Positions 42,799-54,951 of a DNA stretch of 64,000 nt are shown here, one piece after another. The translations under genes were made by a program, and so were the position numbers. This stretch comes from Tuctoria greenei. Its lineage: Eukaryota; Streptophyta; Magnoliopsida; Poales; Poaceae. The notes beneath the pieces were generated by a model, which ran no database searches, had not been told where the DNA came from, and worked only from the letters and a program-made list of their open reading frames with translations. Numbering within the stretch: position 1 is the first letter of the stretch; every line of letters begins with the position of its first letter. The stretch covers positions 5,580,001-5,644,000 of the forward strand of contig JAYESD010000001.1 in the NCBI GenBank assembly GCA_036927565.1, given 5' to 3'.

Positions 42799-44414
42799 GC
42801 ATCCCATATATTCCTTACCCTTAATAACAAAACCTTTCGTTGTGTCATATAGACGTTCTCATATAGATGACCATTGAGAAACGCTGTTTTTACATCTATC
42901 TCATGTAATTCTAAGTTGTAATGTGCAACTAATGACATAATGATTCTGAACGAATCCTTGCTTGAGACGGGTTAAAATGTCTCATTATAATCAATCTCTT
43001 CTCTTTGATTGAAACCTTTTGCAACAAGTCTGGCCTTAAACTTATCAATATTCCTTTTGGAGTCACATTTAATTTTGTAGACCCATTTACAGTCTACTGT
43101 TTTGGCTCTATTAGAAATCTCAACTAAATTTCATACTTTGTTTGCCAACATAGATCTTATTTTATCCTCTATGACTTTACACCATTATGGTGATTGAAGA
43201 CTTATCATAGCTTCTTCAAATATGGTGAGATCACCCTCCATTTCAATTGCCTCACTCAAATTTATCTCATAATCGTCCGGAATGGCCGATTTTATTTCTT
43301 TGGGATCTTCTTAATTGCACATTATCCTCATTTTGAGGCTGTTGTTGCTCTTTATTATTAATGACAACGAGATGATATTGTTCAACTTTTTTTAATAATT
43401 CTGTTGTCAATGGAGAACTAACAACGTGTGTTGAATCCTTAACAATAGGCACTGATAATTCAACAAAAGTAGGTCATGAGAAATAAGGTTCTTGAATCAT
43501 AGGAGTGGGTACATAAACTCGCTTCTCTTTAAGATTATTTTCTCGTCTTATCGTACTCCCCCTGATTATGACATCCTCTAAAAAGACGGCATGCCTTATT
43601 TCCACAAACTTAGTATATCGTTCTAGACAGTAGAAACGATATTACTTACTCTTTTCTGTAGCCTATAAAATGGCAACTTATTGTCTTAGCATCCAACTTA
43701 CAAATGTTTTAGTTAAATATTTTTGCCTCAGCGGGACAACCCCATATATGCATATAACTTAATGAGAACTTTTGTCCTCCACAACTCATATGGTGTTTTA
43801 GACACCAACTTACTAGGGATCCGATTTATCACATGAATGGTGGTTTTTAATGTCTCCATCCATAAGCTAACCGACAAATTTGATTGACTTAACATGGATC
43901 TTACCATATCCATTAGCATCGTTCCGCTACTTTATTTTGCTTAGACTCGCCCGACGTTGAATACTGGACGACTATGCCATTTTCCTATAGCAATCGAGCA
44001 AATGGTCCAGAAACTTGGCCATATGGGATATGACGACCGTAGTATTTTGATCGGAATATGAGAGAATTAAGATAATTCTTGTGTCTAATGTGTATTCACA
44101 TGCCACACACCATCATGCGCATAACCCTCTCCTAATATATGACCAAGAGACACAAGAAGTGGCCTCCCACCCTTAGAGACGGTTAAGTCCCTCGATCAGA
44201 GACATAATTGTCGGTGGGTTGTGTCCTCTCAATTATGACACATGTCATTTTTGAGTTCAAACTGACAATAATTGAAAAGACCAGACTAGTCCGGTTAGGG
44301 TTCGGACTAGTCCAATATCCTTACTGGACAATATAGGACTAGTCTGATCTTATATCGGACTAGTCCGGACCGGACTAGTCTGTCCACTACCGGACTAGTC
44401 CAGTAGTGCTAACA
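42799..44414 (-). mobile_element. Ty1/copia element, 5' half (minus strand), degraded
   Basis: Reading leftward: a partial 5' LTR (TGTTAGCACTACTGGACTAG from 44414 to about 44040), then the integrase end (VAERRN-like, MLMDMVRSMLSQSNLSVSLW at about 43919), a linker, and the start of reverse transcriptase (MSLVAHYNLELHEIDVKTAF at 42938). It is cut at KEYMGC by the Tat insertion at 42799. gag, protease and most of integrase are deleted, and several stops are present. The frame resumes at 60692 on the opposite strand with CHLRKIIYGLKQAS. Confidence 0.87.
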
Positions 44415-44429
44415 GATTTGTGCTTGCAG

Positions 44430-44530
44430 GAGGTGGATGTCGTGCGGAACAAGATAAAGATGTTTGTACAGAAGAAGGTCATGCTGCAGCCGGGGCGACA
44501 TAAGATCGTCATTTTGGATGAGGCTGACAG
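44430..44530 (+). pseudogene. RFC2: RFC2 exon (Walker B region)
   Basis: Preceded by TTGTGCTTGCAG and followed by GTATTACC, this exon reads EVDVVRNKIKMFVQKKVMLQ then PGRHKIVILDEADS. It contains the Walker B motif VILDEAD of the RFC small subunit ATPase, intact. It ends in a split AG|C codon that joins the exon at 56047. It is on the plus strand, unlike the 5' and 3' exons of the same gene. The acceptor lies only 15 bp from the copia LTR end at 44414, so the copia insertion took almost the whole upstream intron. Confidence 0.9.
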
Positions 44531-45054
44531 GTATTACCTTTCTCATGCTGTTCTGCAGTAGTTACTAAAACAAGAGAAGGATACTTAAAAATATTGTTCT
44601 TATTTCACTATCGGTTGTGTTATGAATATTGAATCTTGTATTATTGAGTAGGCCGGAGGCCTCTATAAATAGATGTACAGAAATGACAAATATGCAAATA
44701 AGTCCCAAATATATTATCTAATATAATATTACTATTATATCCCTAACACCCCCTCAAACTCAAGGTGCTTCAAGAACATTGAGTTTGAAGAGATAAAAAC
44801 ATGTTGAAGCCACAAAGATGATCCTTGGTGTCACTGAGTAGGACATCGAAGTAGATGAAGCAGCAAAACTGGAGCTGACAAAAATGGCAGACGCAGCGGA
44901 AGAAATACGAAGTCAGTCAAGCTCCCAAAGATGTTGTGAATCATGATGACGAGGCCCGGTACCAACCAGAGATCTTCAATAAGCAACTCCCAAAGTTGTA
45001 GACCGCACATATGTAAACACATACGAGGAATCAGTCACGGTAATTGATGCCATT

Positions 45055-46429
45055 TGAAAGCATCTAGGCCCCATGAGGTACGGTTTCGGTGATTAATGAC
45101 AACCATTCGATATTACTAATGAATTTGTGAATGCAAGGTCTCAATAACACTCAATCAAATGAAATCAAAATTACATTGGAGACCCATATAAAATCAACGA
45201 ATGAGATCAAATCAAATCATATGAAGACAAGAAGTGAAAGCTCTAACTTGATATCACTCAATGCTTGAAGACAATCAAAACAACATTTCAAACAAGTGTC
45301 AAAGAGGTCACAAGTTCAAAACTCCAAAAGAACAACTCAAAACAACTCGAAGTCAACAAGTTGAACACACCGGATCATCCGATGGTCTTGGAGTTGACTG
45401 CATCGGTCGAGTTTGTTCAACTGAAGAAGAAGACCTCAGACAAATGCACTCACCGGATCATCCGATGTGAGTGGCTCAGTGACATCGGTCCATCATCACA
45501 GATTGCAATACCATTGGACCAAGTGAAGCACCGGATCATCCGATGTACAGACTTACATACATCGGTTGAATATCCCAGTAAGCCTCAAGATCAAGCAAAA
45601 TTCTGGAGGAAGAGCCACCGGATCATCCGATGAGAAGACAGATCAACATCGGTCTAACAACGGTCATATCTGACACAGTGACATCAGCTAATTTGGCTTT
45701 GACCGATGTTAACTGAAGGGGAGACATCGGATCATCCGGTGTTCGCAGAGAAGTGATGTCAGCCTACTTTTCCAACGGCTATCTCGTGGAGGCTGGCTAT
45801 TTATACCCCTTCAACCTGTCAAATCGACAAGACTTGAAGCCCAGACATACTCTATACATCCTAGAGCATTCAAGCAATAGAGCTACCACTTTCACATCAT
45901 TTGCTCATCATTTGTACACCAAGAGATAGGCTAGAACTAGCTAGAGATAGTGCTTGGGTGCCTCCACTCTTGGTGATTGGAGTCTCTAGTGTAGTGAGAG
46001 CCATAAGGGAGTGTCCCTTGGTGTGTGCGACTTCCGGAGCTTGCCAAGAAGATTGTGGAAGCCCGGAGGATTCCAAAGTGTACAAGGCTTGAGCTCCACC
46101 TTGCCGAGGTTGGCGAACGGAGAAGAATAGTGAAGAACCCCCTTGTCTCGGTGACTTGGGAGTGGCAAAACCCTTCGGTGGGTGCCACAACGTGGATGTA
46201 GGTAGATCCTTGAGATCTTACCGAACCACGGGATAAACTCCGTGTCCCTTGAGCGTTTGCATCCCTCTCCCTTTTTACACTTATGCAATCTTCATTCCGC
46301 AACTTTAATTTACATTGATTGCATAGTTTAATTGCATAGGGAATTGGGCTTGAGGTCGTTAATCTTAATTGCTTTAAAAATTGAAAGAAAGCCCAATTCA
46401 CTCCCCTCTTGGGTGTTTCGATCCTTACA
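45055..46429 (+). repeat. Sirevirus 5' LTR, 1375 bp
   Basis: It contains five palindromic blocks of the type CACCGGATCATCCGATG at about 45369, 45451, 45530, 45618 and 45726 in its U3, then a TATA box (CTATTTATACC, 45798-45808). The start and end match the 3' LTR. Confidence 0.94.
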
Positions 46430-46431
46430 AT

Positions 46432-46446
46432 TGGTATCAGAGCCTT
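46432..46446 (+). other. Sirevirus primer-binding site
   Basis: TGGTATCAGAGCCTT, two bases after the LTR, is complementary to the 3' end of initiator methionine tRNA, the usual primer for plant copia reverse transcription. Confidence 0.88.
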
Positions 46447-46489
46447 GTTGCTCATTGGATCATTCTAGCTTCACCGCTAGAGAGCTTAA

Positions 46490-48616
46490 ATGGCCAAGAA
46501 TGGGGGTTCGGTTCCTATCTTCGAGGGCAAGAACTTTGCCTATTGGAAAGCACGCATGCGTGCCTACCTAGAGGCTATTGCTCCCGAAGTTTGGGAAGCG
46601 ACCCATGCAGGATTTGGAGATCTCAATTATGTTGGTGATCAACTAAAATGGGATGCTAAGGCTAGAAATGCCATCTATGAATGCATAAGTCAAGACGTTT
46701 TTGCTAGAATTGCTAGTAAAGAGAAAGCTTGTGAAATTTGGGCATGTTTAATTGAAATTCATGAGGGCTCATCTCGTGTTAAAGAACTCAAATATCACTT
46801 GCTAAAATCCAAGTATGATGAATTCAAAATGCTTCCTCATGAGAATGTTAACCAAATGTTTTCTCGCTTAAATGTGCTCATTGAGGAGATTAACGCACTT
46901 GACATTGCTTCTCTTGGTAAGGGTCTTATCAACCGCAAGATCCTCATGCTTCTACCCAAGCCCAACTACAACATTATCAACTCAATGCTCCAAAAGGAAT
47001 CACTTGACAACATTGAAGTCTCGGAGCTCATTGGAGAAATTCATGCTCATGAGATGAGCGTACTTGGAATGATGGAGGAGTCATCGTAAAAAACCATTGC
47101 TCTCAAGGCTTCAACCAAGAAAACAACTCCCAAGAAAAAGAAAGTGGTTGAGCCTAGCTCAAGCGAAGAAGAGCAAGCAACAAGCGAAGATGACGATGAT
47201 GAGCTTGCGTTGATGATGAGAAAATTCTCACGTCTAAACTCCAAAATCGCAAAGAAGGGATACTCTTTTGATCCAAAGAAGAAAGCCTTCCTCCCAAGAA
47301 AAGATGAAAACAAGACATGCTACAATTGTGGTGATCAAGGCCACATATCATATGATTGTCCAAGACCCGACAAGAGGAAGGACAACCACAAAGGAAAGTA
47401 TAGAAAGCTAGAAGAAAGTGATGAAGATGAAGAAGAGGTCAAACCCAAGCGCTCCTTTGGAAAGAAGAAATTTGACAAGGGCAAGAAGACCAAGCTCTTT
47501 CCAAAGAAGAGAAGAGGGCCTCAAAAAGTCTTCATGTGCGAGGCAAATGAGTGGATCACGGATGAAGAGTCAAGCGACGAAGAGAGTGAAGATGAAGAAA
47601 ACTTGGCGGGCCTTGCCATCGTCGACAAGGACAGCTCACCTCTTCGTCCACCTCCTATGTGCCTCATGGCTAAAGGTAACACTAAGGTATGTGACGATTC
47701 TAGCGATGATGATGATGAGCTCTCCCCCGATGAACTAGCATCTATGATTAATGAATACCATGTCATCATAAAAAGGGAAAAGAGCAAGGTTAAAGCACTT
47801 GAACAAGCTTGTGCTAAACTTGAGAGTGCGAAGCTCGATTTGCATGACAAGTATGTAACCATACTTAAAGAGCATGACACGCTCAAAACACATGTCAAGC
47901 AAATCGAGGAGGAAAATGCTCAAATCAAGCTTGATCATCATGAGCTTGACTTAGCAAACCAAGCACTCTTGGGAAAGCACAATGACTTGGTTCAAAAACA
48001 TGAAGTGCTTAACCTTGCTTATGAGGCAATTGAACTAAAAATAAAAAACATGAAAAAGGAAACCCTTGATGGCAAAGTATCAACTATTTCACATGCCACT
48101 AATACTTTGGATAAGTCTTTGCCTTTGAAAGCAAGCCTTAGGGAGAAGGAATTGATGGACGAAATTGAAAGTCTCCGCACTAGTGTGGTGAGACTTTCCA
48201 AGGGGGAGGACAAGCACAAGAAAATCCTCTACCAACAAGCCAAAGGCTTCAACAAGAGAGGACTTGGATCCTTCCCGGTGCTCAACAAAGGGAAGGTGCC
48301 CTCACCGGAGCTTAGGACGAGCTTCATCAAAGAAGTTGGATCCTATTGCCAACATTGTGAGGTCACCGGACACCACACGAGGGAGTGTACTCTTCCCAAC
48401 CGTCCTTCTCCCAAATTGCCTCCTAACTACAAATCTACTTTCCATGATTATCACTATCTCTTAAGCAAAGTAGGTGGCAAGGTGAAGGCAAGGTTCATCG
48501 GCAAAGACATTAAGGGCATGAAGGGGAAGCTCCCCAAGCAACTTTGGGTCCCAAAATCACTTGTATCACACATACAAGGACCTAAGTTAGATTGGGTGCC
48601 TAAACTCAAAAACTAA
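46490..48616 (+). pseudogene. Sirevirus gag (one nonsense codon)
   Basis: Starts MAKNGGSVPIFEGKNFAYWK at 46490. The capsid-like region (UBN2/DUF4219-type) runs to about residue 190. A TAA at 47087-47089 interrupts it; the same frame then continues to 48616 with a Glu/Asp-rich stretch, zinc knuckle 1 (CYNCGDQGHISYDC, about 47319), a basic region, a long coiled coil (about 47750-48220) and zinc knuckle 2 (CQHCEVTGHHTREC, about 48349). Such a long coiled-coil gag is typical of Sireviruses, some of whose gag proteins bind dynein light chain. pol follows in another frame. Confidence 0.9.
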
Positions 48617-48630
48617 CTTCATGTGTGTAG

Positions 48631-50460
48631 GTGAACTACAAAGCCGGAGGAAAGCATTGGGTACTCGATAGCGGGTGCACTCAACATATGACCGACAATG
48701 ATGGTATGTTCACCACCATAGAAAACCCCGGTAATCATGAACAAGTTACTTTTGGTGACAATTCTAAGGGTAAGGTAATAGGATTAGGTAAAATTGCTAT
48801 CTCGAATGATTTATCCATTTCTAATGTGTTGTATGTTAAGTCACTTAGCTTTAATCTACTTTCCATTGCACAACTTTGTGATCTTGGACTAACATGCAAA
48901 TTTAGCAAGGATGTTGTTGTTGTGAGTAGTGAGGCAAGCAAAGAGCTTATCTTCAAAGGATTTCGGCATGGACATCTCTACTTAGTAGATTTCTAAAACA
49001 AGAATGCTAGCCTAACCACTTGTCTTTTCACTAAGACAAGCTTGGGTTGGCTATGGCACCGACGCATAGCACACATTGGAATGAGCAAACTTAAGAAGTC
49101 ATTCAAGCTTGGGATGGTGACCGGCGTGAAGGATGTGACGTTTGAGAAGAACAAGCTTTGTAGCGCATGTCAAGCCGGGAAGCAAGTTGCTTCACACCAC
49201 CCAATGAAGACAATGGTGTCAACCTCCAAGCCACTTGAACTACTCCACATGGACCTCTTCGGACCGTCCACATACCAAAGTCTTGGCGGTAACCTCTATT
49301 GTCTTGTTATAGTTGATGACTACTCTCGCTATGCTTGGACTCTATTTTTAGGTGACAAGAGTGAAACTCCGGAAGTGTTCAAGACCTTCGCCAACCGTGC
49401 TCAAAGGGAATTCCAACTTCCCATTATCAAGGTCCGGAGTGACAACGGCACCGAATTCAAGAACTACAACATTGGGGAGTGGTGTGACCGTGAAGGTGTG
49501 AAGCGTGAATTCTCCGCCACGTACACTCCTCAACAAAACGGTGTTGTTGAAAGGAAGAACAAAACACTCATCACTCTTGCAAGAGCAATGCTTGATGACT
49601 ACGGCACGTCGGAGAAATTTTGGGCCGAAGCAATCAACACGGCGTGCCATGCCGCAAATAGGGTCTATCTTCACCGACTACTCCAAAAGACCCCATATGA
49701 GCTCCTCATTGGGAGAAAGCCCAACATCTCCTACTTTAGAGTCTTCGGGTGCAAATGCTACATCTACCGCAAGAAAAGGCTCGGTAAGTTTGAAAGAAGA
49801 TGTGATGTTGGTATTTTTCTTGGTTATGCATCAAACTCAAAAGCATATCGAGTATTCAACCAAACCTCCGGTCTAGTTGAAGAAAGTTGTGATGTTGAGT
49901 TTGATGAGACTAATGGCTCCCAAGAGGAGAATTTTGGTCATGATGAAATAGATGATGAGCCTCTACGAGAAGCCATGAAAAACATGACCATTGGAGACAT
50001 CAAGCCGGAAGTTGAAGAGGGCCATGATCAAGGGGGAGCTTCAAGTTCCAACAACAACACCTCCATGGCGCCTCAAGTAGACGAAGAGGAGAAAGATGAT
50101 CCATTGCCAACTCAAGACTCACAAGTAACACAACATCAAGATGGAGAAGAAGTCCATGATCAAGTCCAACCACAAGAGGAACAACACGCTTCACCACCGC
50201 CAAGTGCCTCACAACCACTTATGAGGCATGGACGCATCTCCAAGGCGCATCCAATGGACCAAATCATTGGAAGTCCTTCAAGGGGCGTAAGTACTCGTTC
50301 CCGCCATGTTGCTTCATTTTGTGAGCACTACTCGTTTGTTTCGTGTGTAGAACCCACTCACATCGAGGAAGCGCTCCAAGACCCAAATTGGGTAATGGCT
50401 ATGCAAGAAGAACTCAACAACTTCATCCGCAATGAAGTTTGGGTGTTGGTGGAGCGCCCA
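48631..50460 (+). pseudogene. Sirevirus pol, protease and integrase part (one nonsense codon)
   Basis: The protease region has WVLDSGCTQHM (catalytic D in DSG) near 48660. A TAA at 48994 interrupts the frame, which resumes at once. Integrase begins with an H..H/C..C finger (WHRRIAH...CSACQAGK, 49051-49180), followed by the core acidic residues in LHMDLFGPS, VRSDNGTEF and NGVVERKN, and the GKLPNISYFRVFGC-like module. It ends in an acidic Q/E/D-rich linker. Near 50455-50465 one A appears to be missing in ERPK, shifting the frame into the RT part. Confidence 0.9.
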
Positions 50461-51884
50461 AGGACAAGAACGTCATCGGAACAAAGTGGGTGTACCGCAA
50501 CAAACAAGACGAGAATGGCGTTGTGGTCCGCAACAAGGCAAGACTTGTGGCCAAAGGGTTCTCCCAAGTTGAAGGACTGGATTTTGGCGAAACATTTGCT
50601 CCGGTCGCCCGGTTAGAGGCAATTCGTATACTCCTTGCTTTTGCTTCACATCATAACATAATGCTTTATCAAATGGATGTGAAAAGTGCCTTTCTTAATG
50701 GCTATATTAACGAGCTTGTTTATGTTGAGCAACCTCCCGGGTTTGAAGATCCGAGGAATCCTAATCATGTGTATAGGCTACACAAGGCGCTCTACGGACT
50801 CAAGCAAGCACCTAGGGCGTGGTATGAATGACTAAGGGATTTCCTAGTCATGCAAGGATTCAAAATCGGGAGGGTGGATACTACACTCTTCACCAAGGAC
50901 ATCAACGGAGATTTATTTCTTTGTCAAATTTACATTGATGACATTATTTTTGGCTCAACTAACAAAGCTCTTAGCCATGAGTTTGGCAAAATGATGTCTA
51001 GGGAATTCGAGATGTCAATGATTGGAGAGCTCAACTTCTTCCTTGGATTCCAAATCAAGCAACTTCAAGAGGGAACTTTTGTCTACCAAGAGAAATACAC
51101 CAAGGACCTCTTGAAGAAATTTGAGATGGGAGATTGTGGCTCAAGAAGCACTCCAATGGCAACAAATTGCCATCTCGACGCGGATAAGGACGATAAACCT
51201 ATTGACCAATCTCACTACCGCTCTATGATTGGTTCATTGCTTTATCTTACCGCATCTAGGCCCGATATAATGTTTAGTGTATGCTTATGTGCTCGCTTTC
51301 AAGCGGCTCCTAAAGAATCGCATAAGAAGGCGGTCTTTAGGATACTTAGGTATCTTAAGCATACCCCTAGTATGGGCTTGTGGTACCCTAAAGGTACAAC
51401 CTTCCAACTCTTGGGATACTCGGATTCGGACTTTGCCGGATGCCGCGTAGATCGCAAGAGTACCTCCGGTGGGTGCCACTTGCTTGGGCGTTCCCTAGTG
51501 TCTTGGTCTAGCAAAAAACAGAATTTCGTGGCTTTGTCCACCGCGGAAGCGGAGTATATAGCGGCCGGTGCATGTTGTGCCCAAATTCTATATATGAAGC
51601 AAACCCTTTTGGACTTTGGAATTAAAATTGGTTGTGTGCCTCTCCTTTGTGACAATGAAAGTGCGGTTAAGATAGCTAGAAACCCCGTTCAACACTCCCG
51701 CACTAAGCACATTGATATTCACCATCACTTCTTGCGTGATCATGAGGCTAAAGGAGACATCTCTTTGCAAGGTGTTAGATCCGAAGAACAATTGGCGGAT
51801 ATTTTCACTAAACCACTTGATGAGAAAACCTTTTATAGACTTAGAAATGAATTAAATGTGCTAGATGCATTTAACGTCATGTAA
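50461..51884 (+). pseudogene. Sirevirus pol, reverse transcriptase and RNase H (one nonsense codon)
   Basis: RT motifs: GTKWVYRNKQDE, KARLVAKGFSQ, QMDVKSAFLNG, YGLKQAPRAWYE and the catalytic YIDDIIFGST (about 50930). A TGA at 50829 follows AWYE where relatives have Arg, consistent with CGA to TGA deamination. RNase H shows GYSDSDFAG, STAEAEY and CDNESAVKIA with the acidic residues present, and ends at LNVLDAFNVM (51884). Apart from the TGA and the upstream frameshift the domain is well preserved. Confidence 0.92.
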
Positions 51885-53571
51885 GTTGCCATGTTCATGT
51901 AAGGATGCATATCATATAAGTCTTGTCTAACTCCCAAAGGATAGGGGCAAGCTAGAAGTAGTTTTCCCTGAGGAAGCCTTTGGAAGGTTCAAACTTGGCA
52001 AGATAGATTTATTTTATGCCTTGCATGATCCCTGCCATATAAACTTGCACTCATTTAATCTCTTGCACAATAATTTGTTTGGCATTGCATACGGTAGATT
52101 GTCACAAAGGGGAACCCACCTCATGAGAAGGAGACTTGTTTGAAATGCAATATCTCAACTCATATAAGGTGGAAAGAACAAAATGTTAGGTACGTTAATG
52201 CCTAGAGGATCATGCTTCAAAGAGATAGAAGTCTTCATACTCTACCTCACAAAGCATGGGCCTTACATTTTATTTGGATATTTTCCTTCATTTTTCTCGG
52301 TGTTCCATTTGCGTTAAGGTCTAGCCAAGCTATTGGCATATTAGTTTCTTGAGGGGTAAGGGGTTGCCCAAAAAGTCCTAAGACATGTGTTTCTCTTCGA
52401 TTGTTTGTTTGGTCAAAGGACATATATGGGATGTTTTCGTTCTGTAGTCATCGGATTATCCGATGCCTATGTCAATCCCTCATCGGTCCAATAGGTGTTC
52501 AATCTTCAAAGCCCAATTCTGTCTGAATTTCAAATGATCCGACGCGTTCATTCCGAAAAACATCGGTCCATCCGATGTTCACTCTTCTGGAGCTGTGGTC
52601 AATTCAACCGATGTTTACTTCCTCCTACGTCGGATCATCCGGTGTCAACATTCCTTTTTTGAACACCCTTACTGTGCCATTCGACCGATGACCCAAACCC
52701 TGAACGTCGGTCCATCCGATGTCAACAGCAATTTTTGAATATCCTTACTGTGGCATTCGACCGATGTTCGTTTCACCTAGCATCAGTCCATCCGGTGTTA
52801 AAATTTCGGCTAGGGTTTGGGGTACACTATTTAAACCCGTGCGCCGCTGTGTTTCTCTCTCCCCGACCTCTCACTCGCCCGCGCGCCGCCGCCTCTTCCT
52901 CCGTCCGTCGACCACCGCGCGCCACCTCTCCCTCGCACCCAGCTGCCGCCGCCGCCACCCTAGGCGCCGCCGCCGCCGTCTCCGGCCGCCGCCGCCCACA
53001 GCGCCGCCCCCGCTCGCCGTGCTCCACCCGCGCCCAAGCGCCGCGCCGGCGTCCGTGGTGAGCGCTCCACTTCCTCCAGCTCCACCGGCACCTCCAGTAC
53101 CTGCTTCCTCTCCTCCAGCACCGGCAGCGGACCCTCCAGCTCCCGCCGCTCCAGCAGCTCCTACAACCGGCGACTCTAGCTCCGACGACTGCGACGGTGC
53201 CCAGTTCGTCCTCGCGCCCAGTTCTCAGGGTCTGTAGGCGTTCTGATCCCTTTTTGGTGTCTTGATGCCAAAGGGGGAGAAGATGTAGAAGAGTCAGGGG
53301 GAGTGGTAGTCTCAGGGGGAGTGAAGGGGGAGTGTGTGCTTATCCTTTGTATTCGTGCTTGAGTACTCTTTTGTAATTTTAATTAAGCACTCTTTCACTT
53401 GTCTCATTTGCTTATGTTGAGCTTTTCGCACCACAAATTTCTTTTGCGGTTTACAAGCTTAATGTGTCCTATGCTGTATTCATTGCATATATACTTGAGT
53501 ATTATCATCAAATTCATTATTATTGCGCTTTAAATTATTGTGTTGTCATCAATCACCAAAAAGGGGGAGAT
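51885..53571 (+). other. Sirevirus 3' non-coding region with multiple polypurine tracts
   Basis: No envelope-like gene is recognised. 52440-52800 carries further palindromic CATCGG..CCGATG blocks (52446, 52561, 52628, 52708, 52783). 52824-52834 is a TATA-like CACTATTTAAACC followed by a pyrimidine-rich leader and a GC-rich Pro/Ala-coding open frame up to 53237. 53262-53330 has repeated GGGGGAG tracts, and the polypurine tract adjacent to the LTR is AAAAAGGGGGAGA (53557-53569). Multiple polypurine tracts are reported for Sireviruses. Confidence 0.7.
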
Positions 53572-54951
53572 TGAAAGCATCTAGGCCCCATGAGGTACGG
53601 TTTCGGTGATTAATGACAACCATTCGATATTACTAATGAATTTGTGAATGCAAGGTCTCAATAACACTCAATCAAATGAAATCAAAATTACATTGAAGAC
53701 CCATATAAAATCAACGAATGAGATCAAATCAAATCATATGAAGACAAGAAGTGAAAGCTCTAACTTGATATCACTCAATGCTTGAAGACAATCAAAACAA
53801 CATTTCAAACAAGTGTCAAAGAGGTCACAAGTTCAAAACTCCAAAAGAACAACTCAAAACAACTCGAAGTCAACAAGTTGAACACACCGGATCATCCGAT
53901 GGTCTTGGAGTTGACTGCATCCGTCGAGTTTGTTCAACTGAAGAAGAAGACCTCACACAAATGCACTCACCGGATCATCCGATGTGAGTGGCTCAGTGAC
54001 ATCGGTCCATCATCACAGATTGCAATACCATTGGACCAAGTGAAGCACCGGATCATCCGATGTACAGACTTACATACATCGGTTGAATATCCCAGTAAGC
54101 CTCAAGATCAAGCAAAATTCTGGAGGAAGAGCCACCGGATCATCCGATGAGAAGACAGATCAACATCAGTCTAACAACGGTCATATCTGACACAGTGACA
54201 TCAGCTAATTTGGCTTTGACCGATGTTAACTAAAGGGGAGACATCGGATCATCCGGTGTTCGCAGAGAAGTGATGTCAGCCTACTTTTCCAACGGCTATC
54301 TCGTGGAGGCTGGCTATTTATACCCCTTCAACCTGTCAAATCGACAAGACTTGAAGCCCAGACATACTCTATACATCCTAGAGCATTCAAGTAATAGAGC
54401 TACCACTTTCACATCATTTGCTCATCATTTGTACACCAAGAGATAGGCTAGAACTAGCTAGAGATAGTGCTTGGGTGCCTCCACTCTTGGTGATTGGAGT
54501 CTCTAGTGTAGTGAGAGCCATAAGGGAGTGTCCCTTGGTGTGTGCGACTTCCGGAGCTTGCCAAGAAGATTGTGGAAGCCCGGAGGATTCCAAAGTGTAC
54601 AAGGCTTGAGCTCCACCTTGCCGAGGTTGGCGAACGGAGAAGAATAGTGAAGAACCCCCTTGTCTCGGTGACTTGGGAGTGGCAAAACCCTTCGGTGGGT
54701 GCCACAACGTGGATGTAGGTAGATCCTTGAGATCTTACCGAACCACGGGATAAACTCCGTGTCCCTTGAGCGTTTGCATCCCTCTCCCTTTTTACACTTA
54801 TGCAATCTTCATTCCGCAACTTTAATTTACATTGATTGCATAGTTTAATTGCATAGGGAATTGGGCTTGAGGTCGTTAATCTTAATTGCTTTAAAAATTG
54901 AAAGAAAGCCCAATTCACCCCCCCCCCCTCTTGGGCGTTTCGATCCTTACA
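53572..54951 (+). repeat. Sirevirus 3' LTR, 1380 bp
   Basis: Nearly identical to the 5' LTR. Differences seen by eye include ATTGAAGAC for ATTGGAGAC, GCATCCGTC for GCATCGGTC, CTCACACAA for CTCAGACAA, CATCAGTC for CATCGGTC, AACTAAAGG for AACTGAAGG, AAGTAATAG for AAGCAATAG, and a longer C run near 54918. Ends at CCTTACA, then CCATT. Confidence 0.94.

Larger units (their letters stand above)
45055..54951 (+). mobile_element. Complete Sirevirus (Ty1/copia) retrotransposon, 9.9 kb
   Basis: LTRs 45055-46429 and 53572-54951 begin TGAAAGCATC and end CGATCCTTACA, with the perfect duplication CCATT at 45050-45054 and 54952-54956. The internal order is PBS, gag with two zinc knuckles, protease, integrase, RT, RNase H: the copia order. 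The long gag with a C-terminal coiled coil, the CACCGGATCATCCG palindromes in the LTR, and repeated GGGGGAG tracts before the 3' LTR all point to the Sirevirus group (Opie/Ji-like). By eye the LTRs differ at about seven or eight positions plus a C-tract length change, about 0.5%, so the insertion is recent. The coding region is nevertheless disabled. Confidence 0.94.
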
